DNA from: Sphingobacterium detergens
GTDB taxonomy: Bacteria > Bacteroidota > Bacteroidia > Sphingobacteriales > Sphingobacteriaceae
Reading direction: 5' to 3'
NCBI RefSeq assembly: GCF_003610355.1
Contig: NZ_RAPY01000005.1
Coordinates: 363,181-427,180, forward strand
DNA: 64,000 nt
Part shown: positions 42,741 to 52,650 of the stretch, piece by piece
How positions within the stretch are numbered: the first letter of the stretch is position 1
How the letters are laid out: every line of letters begins with the position of its first letter
The notes under the pieces: model-generated
What the model was told of the DNA's origin: nothing
Databases searched by the model: none
Seen by the model: the letters and a program-made list of their open reading frames with translations, nothing else
Position numbers and translations under genes: made by a program

Positions 42741-43577
42741 ATGGCAAAAACCAAACAAATAATAGTCATAGGAGCAGTAGTAGCCTTGGTTGCTGTGCTA
42801 TTTGCACAGCCTATTAAAGGTTTGGTGGACAAAGAAAAACAAACTGCTGCAGCATCTGAATCGAAACCTTCCAATGAAGTAAACTTGGAAAATATCTCTT
42901 CGATGACAAAACAAGGTTTAGATGCTAGTTTAGTCAAAGAAATTTCCGATATTGAGGCCCAAGTTGCAAAAGCTTCTGGTGAAGATAAGATAAAGCTGTT
43001 GCAACAGTTGGCAAATAAGTGGGACGATGTCGCAAAACCAGCCCCTCAGGCATTTGTGTATGAGGAAATGGCAAAGGTTTCTCCTCAATTTGAATATTGG
43101 TTGAAAGCAGGTAATGCTTATCGTGCTGCTTATACTAATTTGCAAGATTCTACTTTAGCCCAAGCTCTTAATCAGAATGCAATTCATGCGTATGAGGCGG
43201 CGCTAAAAGCTAATTCAAGTAGTCTTGATGCAAAAACAGGATTAGGTGCCGCAATGGTATCAGGAACAAACAATCCAATGGCAGGTATTGCGCTATTGCG
43301 TGAAGTTGTTGCTGCTGATCCGAAAAACTTAGAAGCGAATAAAACTTTGGGATTGTTTTCATTACAGTCCCGTCAGTTTGACAAAGCCATCGAGCGTTTT
43401 AAGACCGTTATCGATCAAAAACCCGATGCAGAGTCATACTTTTACTTAGCCACAGGCTATGAAAATATTGGGATGAAAAAAGAGGCCGTAACTGCTTTTC
43501 AAAAAAGTAAAGAGCTGGCAGCTGATCCGTCCCTATCACAATTCATCGACCGTAAGATCGGGGAATTGAGCAAGTAA
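42741..43577 (+). CDS. Membrane-anchored TPR protein
   Basis: 278 residues. N-terminal membrane helix (IIVIGAVVALVAVLFAQPI) and then TPR repeats across about 90-275 (FEYWLKAGNAYRAAYTNLQD, ANKTLGLFSLQSRQFDKAIE, AESYFYLATGYENIGMKKEA). Function unknown; the position between HU and the bL38-like/RNase G genes is one I associate with Bacteroidota generally. Confidence 0.8.
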   Translation: MAKTKQIIVIGAVVALVAVLFAQPIKGLVDKEKQTAAASESKPSNEVNLENISSMTKQGLDASLVKEISDIEAQVAKASGEDKIKLLQQLANKWDDVAKPAPQAFVYEEMAKVSPQFEYWLKAGNAYRAAYTNLQDSTLAQALNQNAIHAYEAALKANSSSLDAKTGLGAAMVSGTNNPMAGIALLREVVAADPKNLEANKTLGLFSLQSRQFDKAIERFKTVIDQKPDAESYFYLATGYENIGMKKEAVTAFQKSKELAADPSLSQFIDRKIGELSK

Positions 43578-43614
43578 TTAATTTATTATTTTATAATCAT
43601 TAAAAAATTTAGCT

Positions 43615-43704
43615 ATGCCAAGCGGAAAAAAAAGAAAAAGACACAAGATGGCTACTCACAAACGTAAAAAACGTTTAAGAAAAAATAGACACAAGAAAAA
43701 ATAG
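43615..43704 (+). CDS. 29-residue very basic protein, probable ribosomal protein bL38
   Basis: ATG 43615 to TAG 43704 encodes 29 residues, of which about 20 are Lys, Arg or His (starts MPSGKKRKRHKMATHKRKK). Its context, directly upstream of RNase G, and its composition fit a ribosomal or RNA-binding peptide. I recall a peptide of this kind being named bL38 in the Flavobacterium johnsoniae ribosome; this identification is from memory. It is too short for most gene callers. Confidence 0.65.
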   Translation: MPSGKKRKRHKMATHKRKKRLRKNRHKKK

Positions 43705-43880
43705 TCTTGTGTTAAGCTTTTAAACATCTTGGCCCATTTTGCTGAGATAGCTTTACGAAACGATCTACATGTCTTTATGGGTGTGTAGATTGTTTTTTTC
43801 GTAACAACGTTCTTTAAATGTTTAATCGGATACCAAAAATTGCGATAGGATATTGCATAGGTATCAAAAATGAGTAGCTT

Positions 43881-45434
43881 TTGGTAAAGGAATTAATTAT
43901 CGATTCAACTCCTGATAAAGGGGTAACTATTGCTTTACTACAAGACAAGCAGCTTGTTGAACTTAACCGCGAGCCCGCAAATAACAATTTCGCTGTCGGA
44001 GATATTTATCTTGGACGTATCAAGCGGATTATGCCGGGACTGAATGCGGCTTTCGTAGATGTAGGCTACGAAAAGGATGCTTTTCTACATTATCTAGATT
44101 TGGGTCCACAAGTTCAATCTTTGCTAAAGCTTACACGTATAGTAAAGAATGGCAGTTATCAAGAGAAACTGCTCAATAGTTTAAAACTTGAAAAGGATAT
44201 CGATAAAGCTGGTAAGATCTCTGATGTCTTGAGCAAAAATATGCTCGTGCCAGTACAAATCGCCAAAGAACCCATCTCAACAAAAGGACCTCGTCTGAGT
44301 TCAGACCTTTCAATTGCAGGTCGTTTTGTCGTTTTGGTCCCTTTCTCAAGTACTGTTTCCATTTCCAAGCGTATCAAAGGTAGTAATGAGCGCAACCGCC
44401 TCAAAAAGATTGTCGAAGGAATTAAACCAGCTAATTTTGGTGTAATCATCCGTACAGTCTCTGAAGGAAAGGGTGTCGAAGAACTACAGCGAGACTTATT
44501 GGACCTGATCTCAAAATGGGAGCTATTTACCAAACGTCTTCGTAATGCTGAACCACCGCAAAAGGTTCTCGGCGAAATGGATCGTGCATCCACGATTCTA
44601 CGGGATATCCTAACGGATGAGTTTTCGCATATTTATGTTAATGATCCTTCGATCTTCGAAGAAACAAAATCATATATACACGATATATCTCCAGATCTGG
44701 AGAAAATTGTAAAACTTTACAAACATAAAGAACCAATTTTCGACCATTTCGGAGTTGAAAAGCAAATCAAGGCAGCTTTTGGCAAGACTGTTACATTGCC
44801 GGGTGGTGCGTATCTCGTTATCGAGCATACCGAAGCTCTACATGTAATTGATGTCAATAGCGGTAACCGTTCTGCCAATAAGGAGAATCAGGAAGATAAT
44901 GCATTGCTGGTCAATATGGAAGCAGCAAAAGAAATCGCGCGGCAACTGCGTTTGCGTGATATGGGGGGAATTGTAGTCATCGATTTTATCGATATGCACA
45001 AACCCAATCATCGAAAAGAGTTGTATACGTTCTTAAAAGAATGTATGGTGTCGGACAGAGCGAGACATACGATTTTGCCACCAAGTAAATTTGGTTTAGT
45101 GCAAATCACCCGTCAACGTGTAAGACCTGAAATGAATATTGTCACAAACGAGAAATGTCCTGCTTGTGATGGTACAGGTGAAATCCGATCAAGTATTGTC
45201 CTGATGGATGATATTGAGAATAATTTGAGTTTTATTCTTCAAGAACAGAATGAGAAAAAGGTGACCTTATGTGTTCACCCATACATAGACGCTTACATTA
45301 AGTCTGGTTTGATTTCTAAAAGAATGAAATGGTTTATGAAGTACGGTAAATGGATTAAAGTAAATCCAATGACGTCATATTACCTAACTGAATTCCACTT
45401 TTTCAATGCGAAAGATGAGGAAATCAAGTTATAA
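43881..45434 (+). CDS. rng: Ribonuclease E/G (RNase G)
   Basis: 517 residues beginning with TTG (MVKELIIDSTPDKGVTIALL); the ATG at 43870 is out of frame. S1 domain near the N-terminus (VGDIYLGRIKRIMPGLNAAF, VDVGYEKDAFLHY), RNase H-like/5' sensor region, DNase I-like catalytic part with metal-binding Asp residues (LHVIDVNSGNRS, GGIVVIDFIDMHK) and a zinc-link CPACDGTG. It cleaves single-stranded RNA and matures rRNA. A strong terminator follows. Confidence 0.93.
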   Translation: MVKELIIDSTPDKGVTIALLQDKQLVELNREPANNNFAVGDIYLGRIKRIMPGLNAAFVDVGYEKDAFLHYLDLGPQVQSLLKLTRIVKNGSYQEKLLNSLKLEKDIDKAGKISDVLSKNMLVPVQIAKEPISTKGPRLSSDLSIAGRFVVLVPFSSTVSISKRIKGSNERNRLKKIVEGIKPANFGVIIRTVSEGKGVEELQRDLLDLISKWELFTKRLRNAEPPQKVLGEMDRASTILRDILTDEFSHIYVNDPSIFEETKSYIHDISPDLEKIVKLYKHKEPIFDHFGVEKQIKAAFGKTVTLPGGAYLVIEHTEALHVIDVNSGNRSANKENQEDNALLVNMEAAKEIARQLRLRDMGGIVVIDFIDMHKPNHRKELYTFLKECMVSDRARHTILPPSKFGLVQITRQRVRPEMNIVTNEKCPACDGTGEIRSSIVLMDDIENNLSFILQEQNEKKVTLCVHPYIDAYIKSGLISKRMKWFMKYGKWIKVNPMTSYYLTEFHFFNAKDEEIKL

Positions 45435-45450
45435 TAGAAAGAGATTAACG

Positions 45451-45487
45451 AAAAGGGTTAGTAGCAATACTAACCCTTTTTTGTTTT
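45451..45487 (+). terminator. Terminator after RNase G
   Basis: A perfect 13-bp stem (45451-45463 with 45468-45480) with a GCAA tetraloop and a T run. The A4 at its left side lets it serve the convergent receptor gene too. Confidence 0.9.
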
Positions 45488-45515
45488 TATAGCATGTAAG
45501 TTCTTATAGGGATAC

Positions 45516-48146
45516 CTATTTGATATAATAAACCCCTCTTAACAGCGCCGTTCTTCCCCGAAGTTCATAACGATTCTGAGACTGTATATTTGCCGCTATG
45601 GAGTTAGTTTCAAAACTTTTTATATTAGCTAGATTACGGATATCCAGCTCGAAATCCATCCCCCATCTGCTATATCTTGTCGTGATATTGCAGAATAAAT
45701 AATTTGTATTTTTATAATCAGGCTGTTTATTAAAGAGGTGTTGGAAGTTCCATGTTAATTGAACAGATTTTGCAATAGTAATGGGAACGTCTAACGATTG
45801 ATTGATAAAAAGAAGACGCCGATCGAGCGAAACATTTCCTTGGGAAGAAATAGACCAATTGATCGATCCATTATAGTTCAATGCAATAGCATTGGAAAAT
45901 TTTTTGTTAAAATTAGGTTGTATTTCATAAGACGTAAAAGAAATAGGCAGAATCTCATTGTTGAATAATTGATCGTAGTTAGAACGTTTCCAATTGAATT
46001 TCAATTTGAATAGCGCTCCCAATTTGAAGAAATATTTATCAAGACCAATAGATGCAGTATAAGTGCGAATTAAATTTTCTCTTGATGTCAATTGTGTTGC
46101 AGTCAATGAGTCCGTAACCAAGGTGGCAATAATATTGTTTGTAGATTGCTGTCCATAACCCAGGGCGAAATGAAAAAATAGTAATTTAACCGATTTGCCT
46201 AATTTATAATCCAATAGAAAATCATTGTTTCTGCTTTCGGGACTAGCTGAGCTATTGTAAGATCTTGTTCGATAATTTTGGATAATCAAACCTCGGTAAA
46301 CAGCATCTATGTTGCCCAGATTGTTACTGTTTTTATAGGAAAAGGAGATTTCATCATCGTAGCCAATACGGTATCGTGCGCGAAAGTTTGGCGTGAATTG
46401 AATGCGATTTTTCCGATTATTAAGTTGATAATGGGGGTCTTCAAATTGGGTGTGAATAAAGGCAATGGGCAAAGATAAATTCGAGCTAAAGCGCTCTTTG
46501 CTCCATGAGTACTGTGCATTAAACTCACTGGAGGTACGTAGCCAATTCATCCCATTTATAGTTGAATCAGACAATGGCAACTGGACATTGTCTTCGCGAA
46601 TCAATTCTATGTTAGAAGAAAGGCGTTGGTTTTCCAATGCGAAATTTGCAGTATAGTACTGCTGTATTTTCCCTTTGGGTATGCGATATCCTAGTGCTGC
46701 AGTCGTGTTGAAGGTCGGTACGTTCACATGTTGGACTATTTCATCAAATATGATGGGATAAAAGAGATCATTGAATGCTTCGGTAGAACTGTTTAGTCGC
46801 TGCGGCTTTGAATAATATTTGCTTAACCATTGAAATTGGATAATAGCTCCGTTTTTAAGCTCCGGTACATAAATTAGATCATTGCTTATGTTCTTAGACG
46901 TATGTAGAATCCGATTATTAATGGGAATCGTATTTGATATAATGCTGGACTCAGCATCTCCATCATTTATGCCCATTGATAGGGAATTTTTAAAGTAGTA
47001 ATGGCTCGCATTCTTCTCGGCGGTTAGTTGCGCTACCGCTGCTTTTGTTTGAATCTTTGAAATCTGAGTTTCATAGAAGGATATATCACCCTGTTCGGCA
47101 TAATAGGTGTTTTTTCCCTCATAATGAATATTGTTTTTATCATATAACCCTTGGATATTTGTGCGTAATGACCATTCTTTTTTAATTGGTTTTGACAAAT
47201 TTATGTTTAATAGTCCCGTCTTATTGCGCAGATAATCCTTTTTTTTCAATGGTGGATTACCGATTGTTCCCAAAGAAAGTAAGTTGTCAATTTTCTCTTG
47301 TGATCTAGTTTCTTCGATATTGCTTGCGAGGTCCTGGCCTATGTTATTTGCTTCTATGGTATTTAAAAATTTAACCTTTTTGTTGAATAACATGGTATTT
47401 AATGCTCCTTCATATTGGTTTGGTAGCCCCAAACCTAACAAGGCCTTTCCGGATATCTTAAGCTTGGCTTCATCCTTTATGACGAGATTTAGTGCAACAT
47501 CATCACTATACCTTTTGTTTTTGAGTACTTTTATATGTTCATGATGGGATATGATTTGTACATCTTTAACCATATCCAGTGATATTGATCGGGTTCCGAT
47601 ACCATATTTTTCAGCCAGCAAATCGTCACCATCAATATAAAAGTTTGATATCGACTTTCCTTGGTATTTCACTTCACCATTTTCAAGGACTTCCAGTCCG
47701 GGCATTCGCTTTAAAACATCGCCAATACTCCTATCATTTGGATCGGCAAATCCAGATACATTATAATTGAGCGTATCTCCTTTGCGTACGATTTTGGGTG
47801 CGCTCTTAACTTCGACCTCCTCCAATAGAATATTGGATTGTTCTAGGGTGATCTGAATCTGTTGTAACCGGCTTCCGAGCTGTTGTTTGAAACGTTTGTA
47901 ACCGATGTGATTAATCTCTATATAGGCATTCGTCAGATCCTTAGATGTTGTCATTTCGAAACGGCCAGAGGCATCTGTTATTTTGAAAGAAATTATTTTT
48001 CCATCAGCAGATTTTAAGTTGACGCTTGCTGCGCGAATACCTTTCTGATTTGTGTTATCAAGTAAGGTTCCTGAGATCTGTTGTTGTCCATAACAAAAAT
48101 AGCCGCATAGCCAAAAACTGACCAACAGCAAAAAGTTGTAGGGCAT
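45516..48146 (-). CDS. Outer membrane receptor-like beta-barrel with CarboxypepD_reg domain
   Basis: 876 residues. Signal peptide (FLLLVSFWLCGYFCYGQ), CarboxypepD_reg domain (about 22-100: ISGTLLDNTNQKGIRAASVN), plug-like region (RKGDTLNYNVSGFADPNDRS, IGDVLKRMPGLEVLENGEVK, YQGKSISNFYIDGDDLL) and a long barrel. The plug form is the variant found in TonB-receptor-like partners of GLPGLI proteins. The start is 3 bases after the GLPGLI gene, so they are co-transcribed. Ligand unknown. Confidence 0.85.
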   Translation of the reverse strand: MPYNFLLLVSFWLCGYFCYGQQQISGTLLDNTNQKGIRAASVNLKSADGKIISFKITDASGRFEMTTSKDLTNAYIEINHIGYKRFKQQLGSRLQQIQITLEQSNILLEEVEVKSAPKIVRKGDTLNYNVSGFADPNDRSIGDVLKRMPGLEVLENGEVKYQGKSISNFYIDGDDLLAEKYGIGTRSISLDMVKDVQIISHHEHIKVLKNKRYSDDVALNLVIKDEAKLKISGKALLGLGLPNQYEGALNTMLFNKKVKFLNTIEANNIGQDLASNIEETRSQEKIDNLLSLGTIGNPPLKKKDYLRNKTGLLNINLSKPIKKEWSLRTNIQGLYDKNNIHYEGKNTYYAEQGDISFYETQISKIQTKAAVAQLTAEKNASHYYFKNSLSMGINDGDAESSIISNTIPINNRILHTSKNISNDLIYVPELKNGAIIQFQWLSKYYSKPQRLNSSTEAFNDLFYPIIFDEIVQHVNVPTFNTTAALGYRIPKGKIQQYYTANFALENQRLSSNIELIREDNVQLPLSDSTINGMNWLRTSSEFNAQYSWSKERFSSNLSLPIAFIHTQFEDPHYQLNNRKNRIQFTPNFRARYRIGYDDEISFSYKNSNNLGNIDAVYRGLIIQNYRTRSYNSSASPESRNNDFLLDYKLGKSVKLLFFHFALGYGQQSTNNIIATLVTDSLTATQLTSRENLIRTYTASIGLDKYFFKLGALFKLKFNWKRSNYDQLFNNEILPISFTSYEIQPNFNKKFSNAIALNYNGSINWSISSQGNVSLDRRLLFINQSLDVPITIAKSVQLTWNFQHLFNKQPDYKNTNYLFCNITTRYSRWGMDFELDIRNLANIKSFETNSIAANIQSQNRYELRGRTALLRGVYYIK

Positions 48147-48149
48147 ATC

Positions 48150-48992
48150 CTATGGGGTTAATTCGATAGGATTGTTCGTTTGTTTAGACGGTTCTGCTCC
48201 TTGGAAATCAAAACTGATATTAACTTTGGAATAGTCTATCTGAAATGGGTTTTCACGGCCTGATGCGGCAAGGCTCTGGTAGTAAGCATTAGGATTATCT
48301 TTAAACGCCTTTTTTAGTTTTTGGATTTCCTCTTTTTTTGCCGGAATAACACTCTTGGCGGGTTCAATTTTGAGCGCTTGATCTGACGGTTGCTGTTGAA
48401 AGCCTGCATACTCCCAACTTACTTCGTTTTTGGCATCATGAACCGAAAGAATAAGACCAGGGAGGCCATGTAGTTTCCATGGGCCAAAGGTAAATGGAAG
48501 TTCAGTTGTAAACCAAGCAGTGTATTCTCTTCCCTTAAATTGGCATGTGGCTTTTTGGCAAAGGTAGCCACCGATTGTTTTTGTTTCATCTGTTACCTCC
48601 CAATTTTGCGGCTCATAGGGAGCTTCGCTTGAATAGGCATCAGTTGGTGAAGATATTCCTTCTATATGTATTGTTTTTTTTAAAGAGGGATTAATAATGT
48701 ATCCATCCAAAACAGGTGGACTGGCTGGCATTTTCAAGGTTAGATTTCCGTCAAAATCTTGAGCAGCAGTTTTGGCATCAATTTGTTGCTTCGTAAGGAT
48801 ATCACCATAAGTCCGGTAAAGACTACTTTCTTTCCCAAGATAGGTGACAGTTTCATCCGTTATTGGTGTAGCAGTTTTGCTGGTATCGTTGCTATGTTTG
48901 AATTGATAATGAATTTCGGCAATAACTTTTTCTTGGGCTTTTAAGGTAAGTATGCTGCCAGCAAGTAGTATGAAGGTAAAAAATGTTTTCTT
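48150..48992 (-). CDS. GLPGLI family protein
   Basis: 280 residues from ATG 48992 (MKKTFFTFILLAGSILTLKA signal peptide); a longer start at 49010 exists. The family motif is intact in FTFGPWKLHGLPGLILSVHD. KATCQFKGREYTAWFTTELP is the preceding conserved strand region. Function unknown; GLPGLI proteins are exported and are habitually encoded beside receptor-like barrels as here. Confidence 0.9.
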   Translation of the reverse strand, partial: KKTFFTFILLAGSILTLKAQEKVIAEIHYQFKHSNDTSKTATPITDETVTYLGKESSLYRTYGDILTKQQIDAKTAAQDFDGNLTLKMPASPPVLDGYIINPSLKKTIHIEGISSPTDAYSSEAPYEPQNWEVTDETKTIGGYLCQKATCQFKGREYTAWFTTELPFTFGPWKLHGLPGLILSVHDAKNEVSWEYAGFQQQPSDQALKIEPAKSVIPAKKEEIQKLKKAFKDNPNAYYQSLAASGRENPFQIDYSKVNISFDFQGAEPSKQTNNPIELTP

Positions 48993-49066
48993 CATTGTCA
49001 TAATAGTCATAAGGTTCTCTTAAAAATATGAAATATTTTTTACAATGAAGAACAATTATGGTGTTT

Positions 49067-49966
49067 TTAAATCCAATGAATAATTATTCCATCTTTTTCC
49101 ATTTTCCGGAAGTAAGTCATTTGACGTTTGGCATATCGATGTATTTCCGTTTCTAATTTTGTGAAGAAGGTCGCGTAATCCAACTGTCCAAGGAGATAAA
49201 AAGATGCATATTTATATTCTAACCCATAATACTGCAGTTGGTCATGGGAAATCCCGTCGGCTAATAGTTGTTCGACTTCTTGAAGAAAACCGTTTTCTAT
49301 TCGCTCATTCAGTCTCTTACTGATGCTTGATCTTCTTTTTTCAAGAGCTGGATTTAGTCCAAAGACAAGAGCGTCAGGCGCTTGCTGTTCGGGTTTGAAA
49401 TCTGGATTTTGTTTGAGAAACTCCAGTATTTCGATGGCGCGGATGATACGTTTATTGGTAGAATGATCTATTTGAAAGTCTCGGGGACATGTGTAAGAGC
49501 TTACCCGTTCCATTAATGCTGATTCAGTCTGTTCCGAAAGCGCTTCTTTGAATCCTTCGATGCTTGGAATCAGTGCATAGGGCGCCCGTTGTATAACACT
49601 TTGTAGATATAAACCTGTCCCACCGCAAAGGATCGTATGCTTATCTTTTCTTAAAATAGATTGGTAGGCCTGATTGAAATCAGTGATAAAATTTCCAAGA
49701 TTGTATTTCGCGCCTGGTTCTTGTATATCAATGAGATGATATGGGATATCTTGATATTCAGTGAGGTCTTTTCCTGTGCCGATATCCATATGTCTGTAAA
49801 TTTGACGGGAATCCGCACTGATAATTTCGGCATCAATTTGTTGGGCAAGCTGTACTGCCAGTTTGGTTTTTCCAGAGGCTGTTGGGCCTAGAATAACGAT
49901 TACTTTCTCTTTTGGAACAGCTGTCCGCTCCAAAAGAGAAAGTATATGTTCTAATCTGTCTATCAC
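49067..49966 (-). CDS. miaA: tRNA dimethylallyltransferase
   Basis: 299 residues. P-loop VIVILGPTASGKTKLAVQLA, DSRQIYRHMDIGTGKDL, LCGGTGLYLQSVI, and the C-terminal RYAKRQMTYFRK with catalytic/tRNA-contact residues. It adds a dimethylallyl group to A37 of tRNAs reading UNN codons. The start overlaps the stop of the Gfo/Idh/MocA gene by 4 bases. Confidence 0.93.
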   Translation of the reverse strand: MIDRLEHILSLLERTAVPKEKVIVILGPTASGKTKLAVQLAQQIDAEIISADSRQIYRHMDIGTGKDLTEYQDIPYHLIDIQEPGAKYNLGNFITDFNQAYQSILRKDKHTILCGGTGLYLQSVIQRAPYALIPSIEGFKEALSEQTESALMERVSSYTCPRDFQIDHSTNKRIIRAIEILEFLKQNPDFKPEQQAPDALVFGLNPALEKRRSSISKRLNERIENGFLQEVEQLLADGISHDQLQYYGLEYKYASFYLLGQLDYATFFTKLETEIHRYAKRQMTYFRKMEKDGIIIHWI

Positions 49967-51135
49967 ACAACAAATTTAGTCCATTTTTCTGTTCCTTCGT
50001 TATTTTTTACAACAGTATCAATAAAAGTCATACCTCTTACACCATCGTAAACAGTCGGAAAATCTTGTTGTTCAGCCGTTGGGGTTCTGCCCTCTCTTTT
50101 TGCAGTCACAGTCAAGGTAAAGTTGCGGTAAATGTTCGCAAAGGACTCCAATAAGCCTTCTGGGTGACCTGCAGGAATACGCGTATTATGTGTAGCAAAA
50201 GAACTCAAAGTATATGGAGCTGCATAAGCATTTCCTGTACGGTACAATTGGCGAGGCTGATCGAGCATTTTAATGATCAGGTTGTTCGGGTCTTCATTGG
50301 CCCATTCTAGCCCTCCTTTTTCACCATAAATACGGATACGGACTGCATTCTCCTCTCCTGCTGAGATCTGTGATGCCATCAATACACCTTTTGCACCATT
50401 TTCGAAACGTAATAATACCGAACCATCATCGTCCAATAGACGGCCTTCAACAAATGTTGTCAAATCCGCACATAATTCTTCGATTTTTAATCCTGAAACA
50501 TATTCTGCAAGATGAGCCGCATGGGTACCGATATCTCCCATTACCAAAGATTTGCCGGAGCGTTTTGGATCTGCACGCCAAGCAGCGCCTGCATTACCCT
50601 CACGTTCGGTTAAACGGCTTAACCATCCTTGTGGATATTCAACAACAATTTTTCTTATTTTACCAAAGTGGCCTTCTTTCACCATCGCTTTGGCTTGTTT
50701 TACCATCGGATACCCCGAATAGGTATGTGTCAAACATAGTGTACGGCCTGTGCGCTCTACAGTCTCCTGCAATTCTTTTGCCTCTTCAACGGATACTGTC
50801 ATAGGTTTTTCAACGACAACATCGAAACCATTTTCCAAGGCTAATTTCGCTGGCGCAAAGTGTAGAAAATTAGGAGTAACAATCGTTACAAAATCCATGC
50901 GTTCGCCTTCTGGGAGCAAAGATTCTTTTTCGATCATCTCTTCGTAGTTTAGATAGACACGCTCGGGAGCTACAAATAAGTCCTCTCCAGATTGTTTTGA
51001 AATCTGTGGATCGATGCTAAATGCACCACAAACCAACTCAATCTTGCCATCCATAAAAGCGGCGATGCGGTGTACAGCTCCAATAAAGGCGTCATTTCCG
51101 CCTCCGACCATACCCATGCGAAGTTTTCTCTTCAT
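49963..51135 (-). CDS. Gfo/Idh/MocA family oxidoreductase
   Basis: 390 residues, cytoplasmic. Rossmann motif RMGMVGGGNDAFIGAVHR; ENGFDVVVEKPMTVSVEEA contains the EKP motif with the catalytic Lys; SLVMGDIGTHAAHLAEYVSG is the HxxH-type region typical of sugar-acting members. NAD(P)-dependent oxidation of a sugar or inositol derivative is likely. Coupled by a 4-base overlap to miaA, with no obvious functional link. Confidence 0.88.
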   Translation of the reverse strand: MKRKLRMGMVGGGNDAFIGAVHRIAAFMDGKIELVCGAFSIDPQISKQSGEDLFVAPERVYLNYEEMIEKESLLPEGERMDFVTIVTPNFLHFAPAKLALENGFDVVVEKPMTVSVEEAKELQETVERTGRTLCLTHTYSGYPMVKQAKAMVKEGHFGKIRKIVVEYPQGWLSRLTEREGNAGAAWRADPKRSGKSLVMGDIGTHAAHLAEYVSGLKIEELCADLTTFVEGRLLDDDGSVLLRFENGAKGVLMASQISAGEENAVRIRIYGEKGGLEWANEDPNNLIIKMLDQPRQLYRTGNAYAAPYTLSSFATHNTRIPAGHPEGLLESFANIYRNFTLTVTAKREGRTPTAEQQDFPTVYDGVRGMTFIDTVVKNNEGTEKWTKFVV

Positions 51136-51202
51136 AACGTTATTATTTTTGATTATTTATTTTTTTTCAAACTAATACAGTGTACAATATACACAATTTA
51201 GC

Positions 51203-51982
51203 TTATTTTATATATAAAATCATCTTGATGCTGCCCATGTTTTCCTTTGGGAAGCCAGTTGGTGCTCGCTCCATTAATGCTTGTAGCTCTTCTTTGGTGC
51301 GATAGGTATATCGATGTCGTCCCGCTATCCAGAAGTTAATAGGAGACGTAATTTCTTTTGTTGTAAAACCTATTTTTTCCAATGAGGAATGCTGACTCCA
51401 ATCTCGGTCGGTATATGTCATGATATCTCCCGGGTGGAAATCTTTAGCGAATGCGGTGATTAATTTACTTAGCCCACCGATCACATTGTAACCGGATTTA
51501 TTGCAAAAACGCAATAACTCAAAGGAGCGGTATTCTTCATTTTTATCATTCATGTGACGTCCGCCAGAAAATACAGCAATAGAAACGAGTTCACCTTGTT
51601 CATATAGTCCATACCGATATTTCCCAGGGAGAGCTGTCTGTAGATGATGTTCCACGAGGAACTGTTGACTCACTTTTTTATCAATGCGGGCAACGACGGT
51701 TTTCCGGGCATAGATGCGTCTATTATTCTTTGATTTGGCAACGATGCGCTGTACGATGAGATCGAATTTTTGCGTTAATTGATCTTCATCTATATGAATG
51801 CCAGATTCAGAGATCTGATAGCGAAAAAATCGCTCATTAGGGTAAATAAAAATGTTTTTTGTTATTTCAGTAGCGGTGATTTGTATAAGTCCATCAAGTT
51901 CGATCAGGAGTAGTTGTACTTCGAGCTGTTGTTCGAGGCCAATTTTTAGCCGAATAGCCAAGTCTTTAAAGGATGGAGTCAT
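51203..51982 (-). CDS. Conserved hypothetical protein, acyltransferase-like C-terminal domain
   Basis: 259 residues. The C-terminal part (about 105-235: VEHHLQTALPGKYRYGLYEQ, ELVSIAVFSGGRHM, SFELLRFCNKSGYNVIGGLS, KLITAFAKDF, IMTYTDRDWSQHSSLEKIGF) resembles the domain found at the C-terminus of many phage and homing-endonuclease proteins, which has a GNAT-like pattern. The N-terminal 100 residues are unmatched. No nuclease motif is seen. Transcribed away from the deformylase gene. Confidence 0.6.
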   Translation of the reverse strand: MTPSFKDLAIRLKIGLEQQLEVQLLLIELDGLIQITATEITKNIFIYPNERFFRYQISESGIHIDEDQLTQKFDLIVQRIVAKSKNNRRIYARKTVVARIDKKVSQQFLVEHHLQTALPGKYRYGLYEQGELVSIAVFSGGRHMNDKNEEYRSFELLRFCNKSGYNVIGGLSKLITAFAKDFHPGDIMTYTDRDWSQHSSLEKIGFTTKEITSPINFWIAGRHRYTYRTKEELQALMERAPTGFPKENMGSIKMILYIK

Positions 51983-52041
51983 AAGACAAATGTAACTTTT
52001 ATGGAAGTTTTGACGAAATATTCGCTTTTAATTATTATCCG

Positions 52042-52049
52042 TATCTTTG
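52042..52049 (+). promoter_or_regulatory. -7 element of the peptide deformylase gene
   Basis: TATCTTTG matches TAnnTTTG, 20 bases before the ATG at 52069. Confidence 0.6.
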
Positions 52050-52068
52050 TGCAAAATATAATAGTACT

Positions 52069-52650
52069 ATGAAACTTCCGATAGTGGCGTATGGCGACCC
52101 TGTATTGAGAAAGGTCGCTGAAGAAATAGATGAAGACTATCCCGATTTAAAAAAATTGATTGATGATATGTATGATACCATGTATGCCGCGCATGGTGTT
52201 GGGATTGCAGCGCCACAGGTGGGCCTGCCAATACGAATGTTTGTTATTGATGCAACACCGTTTGCAGAAGATGACGAAGAGAATAAAGAAATGCTTAAGT
52301 CTTTCAAAAGAGTCTTTATCAACCCGATTATGGTTGAAGAATCTGGTGAAAAATGGGCTTTTGGTGAAGGTTGCCTAAGTATTCCTGATATTAATGAAGA
52401 TGTGCTTCGTCACAAAAATATTCGCATCAATTATTTGGATGAGAACTTTGAAGAACATGAAGTGGATCTAACTGGATTGGCAGCACGTGTCGTTCAACAT
52501 GAGTATGATCATCTTGAAGGGAAATTGTTTACAGACAAACTAAGTACGCTGAAGAAAACAATGTTGAAAAGCAGATTGGATGCAATTGCCAAAGGTAATA
52601 TCCGAGTGAGCTATAAAATGAAATTTCCACAACAAAAGAAAAAGCGTTAG
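52069..52650 (+). CDS. def: Peptide deformylase
   Basis: 193 residues. The three motifs are intact: GVGIAAPQVGLP (GxGxAAPQ), FGEGCLSIPDI (EGCLS, metal Cys) and RVVQHEYDHLEGKLFTD (HExxH metal site). It removes the formyl group from nascent proteins. The 3' end of the coding sequence is part of a long hairpin. Confidence 0.95.
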   Translation: MKLPIVAYGDPVLRKVAEEIDEDYPDLKKLIDDMYDTMYAAHGVGIAAPQVGLPIRMFVIDATPFAEDDEENKEMLKSFKRVFINPIMVEESGEKWAFGEGCLSIPDINEDVLRHKNIRINYLDENFEEHEVDLTGLAARVVQHEYDHLEGKLFTDKLSTLKKTMLKSRLDAIAKGNIRVSYKMKFPQQKKKR

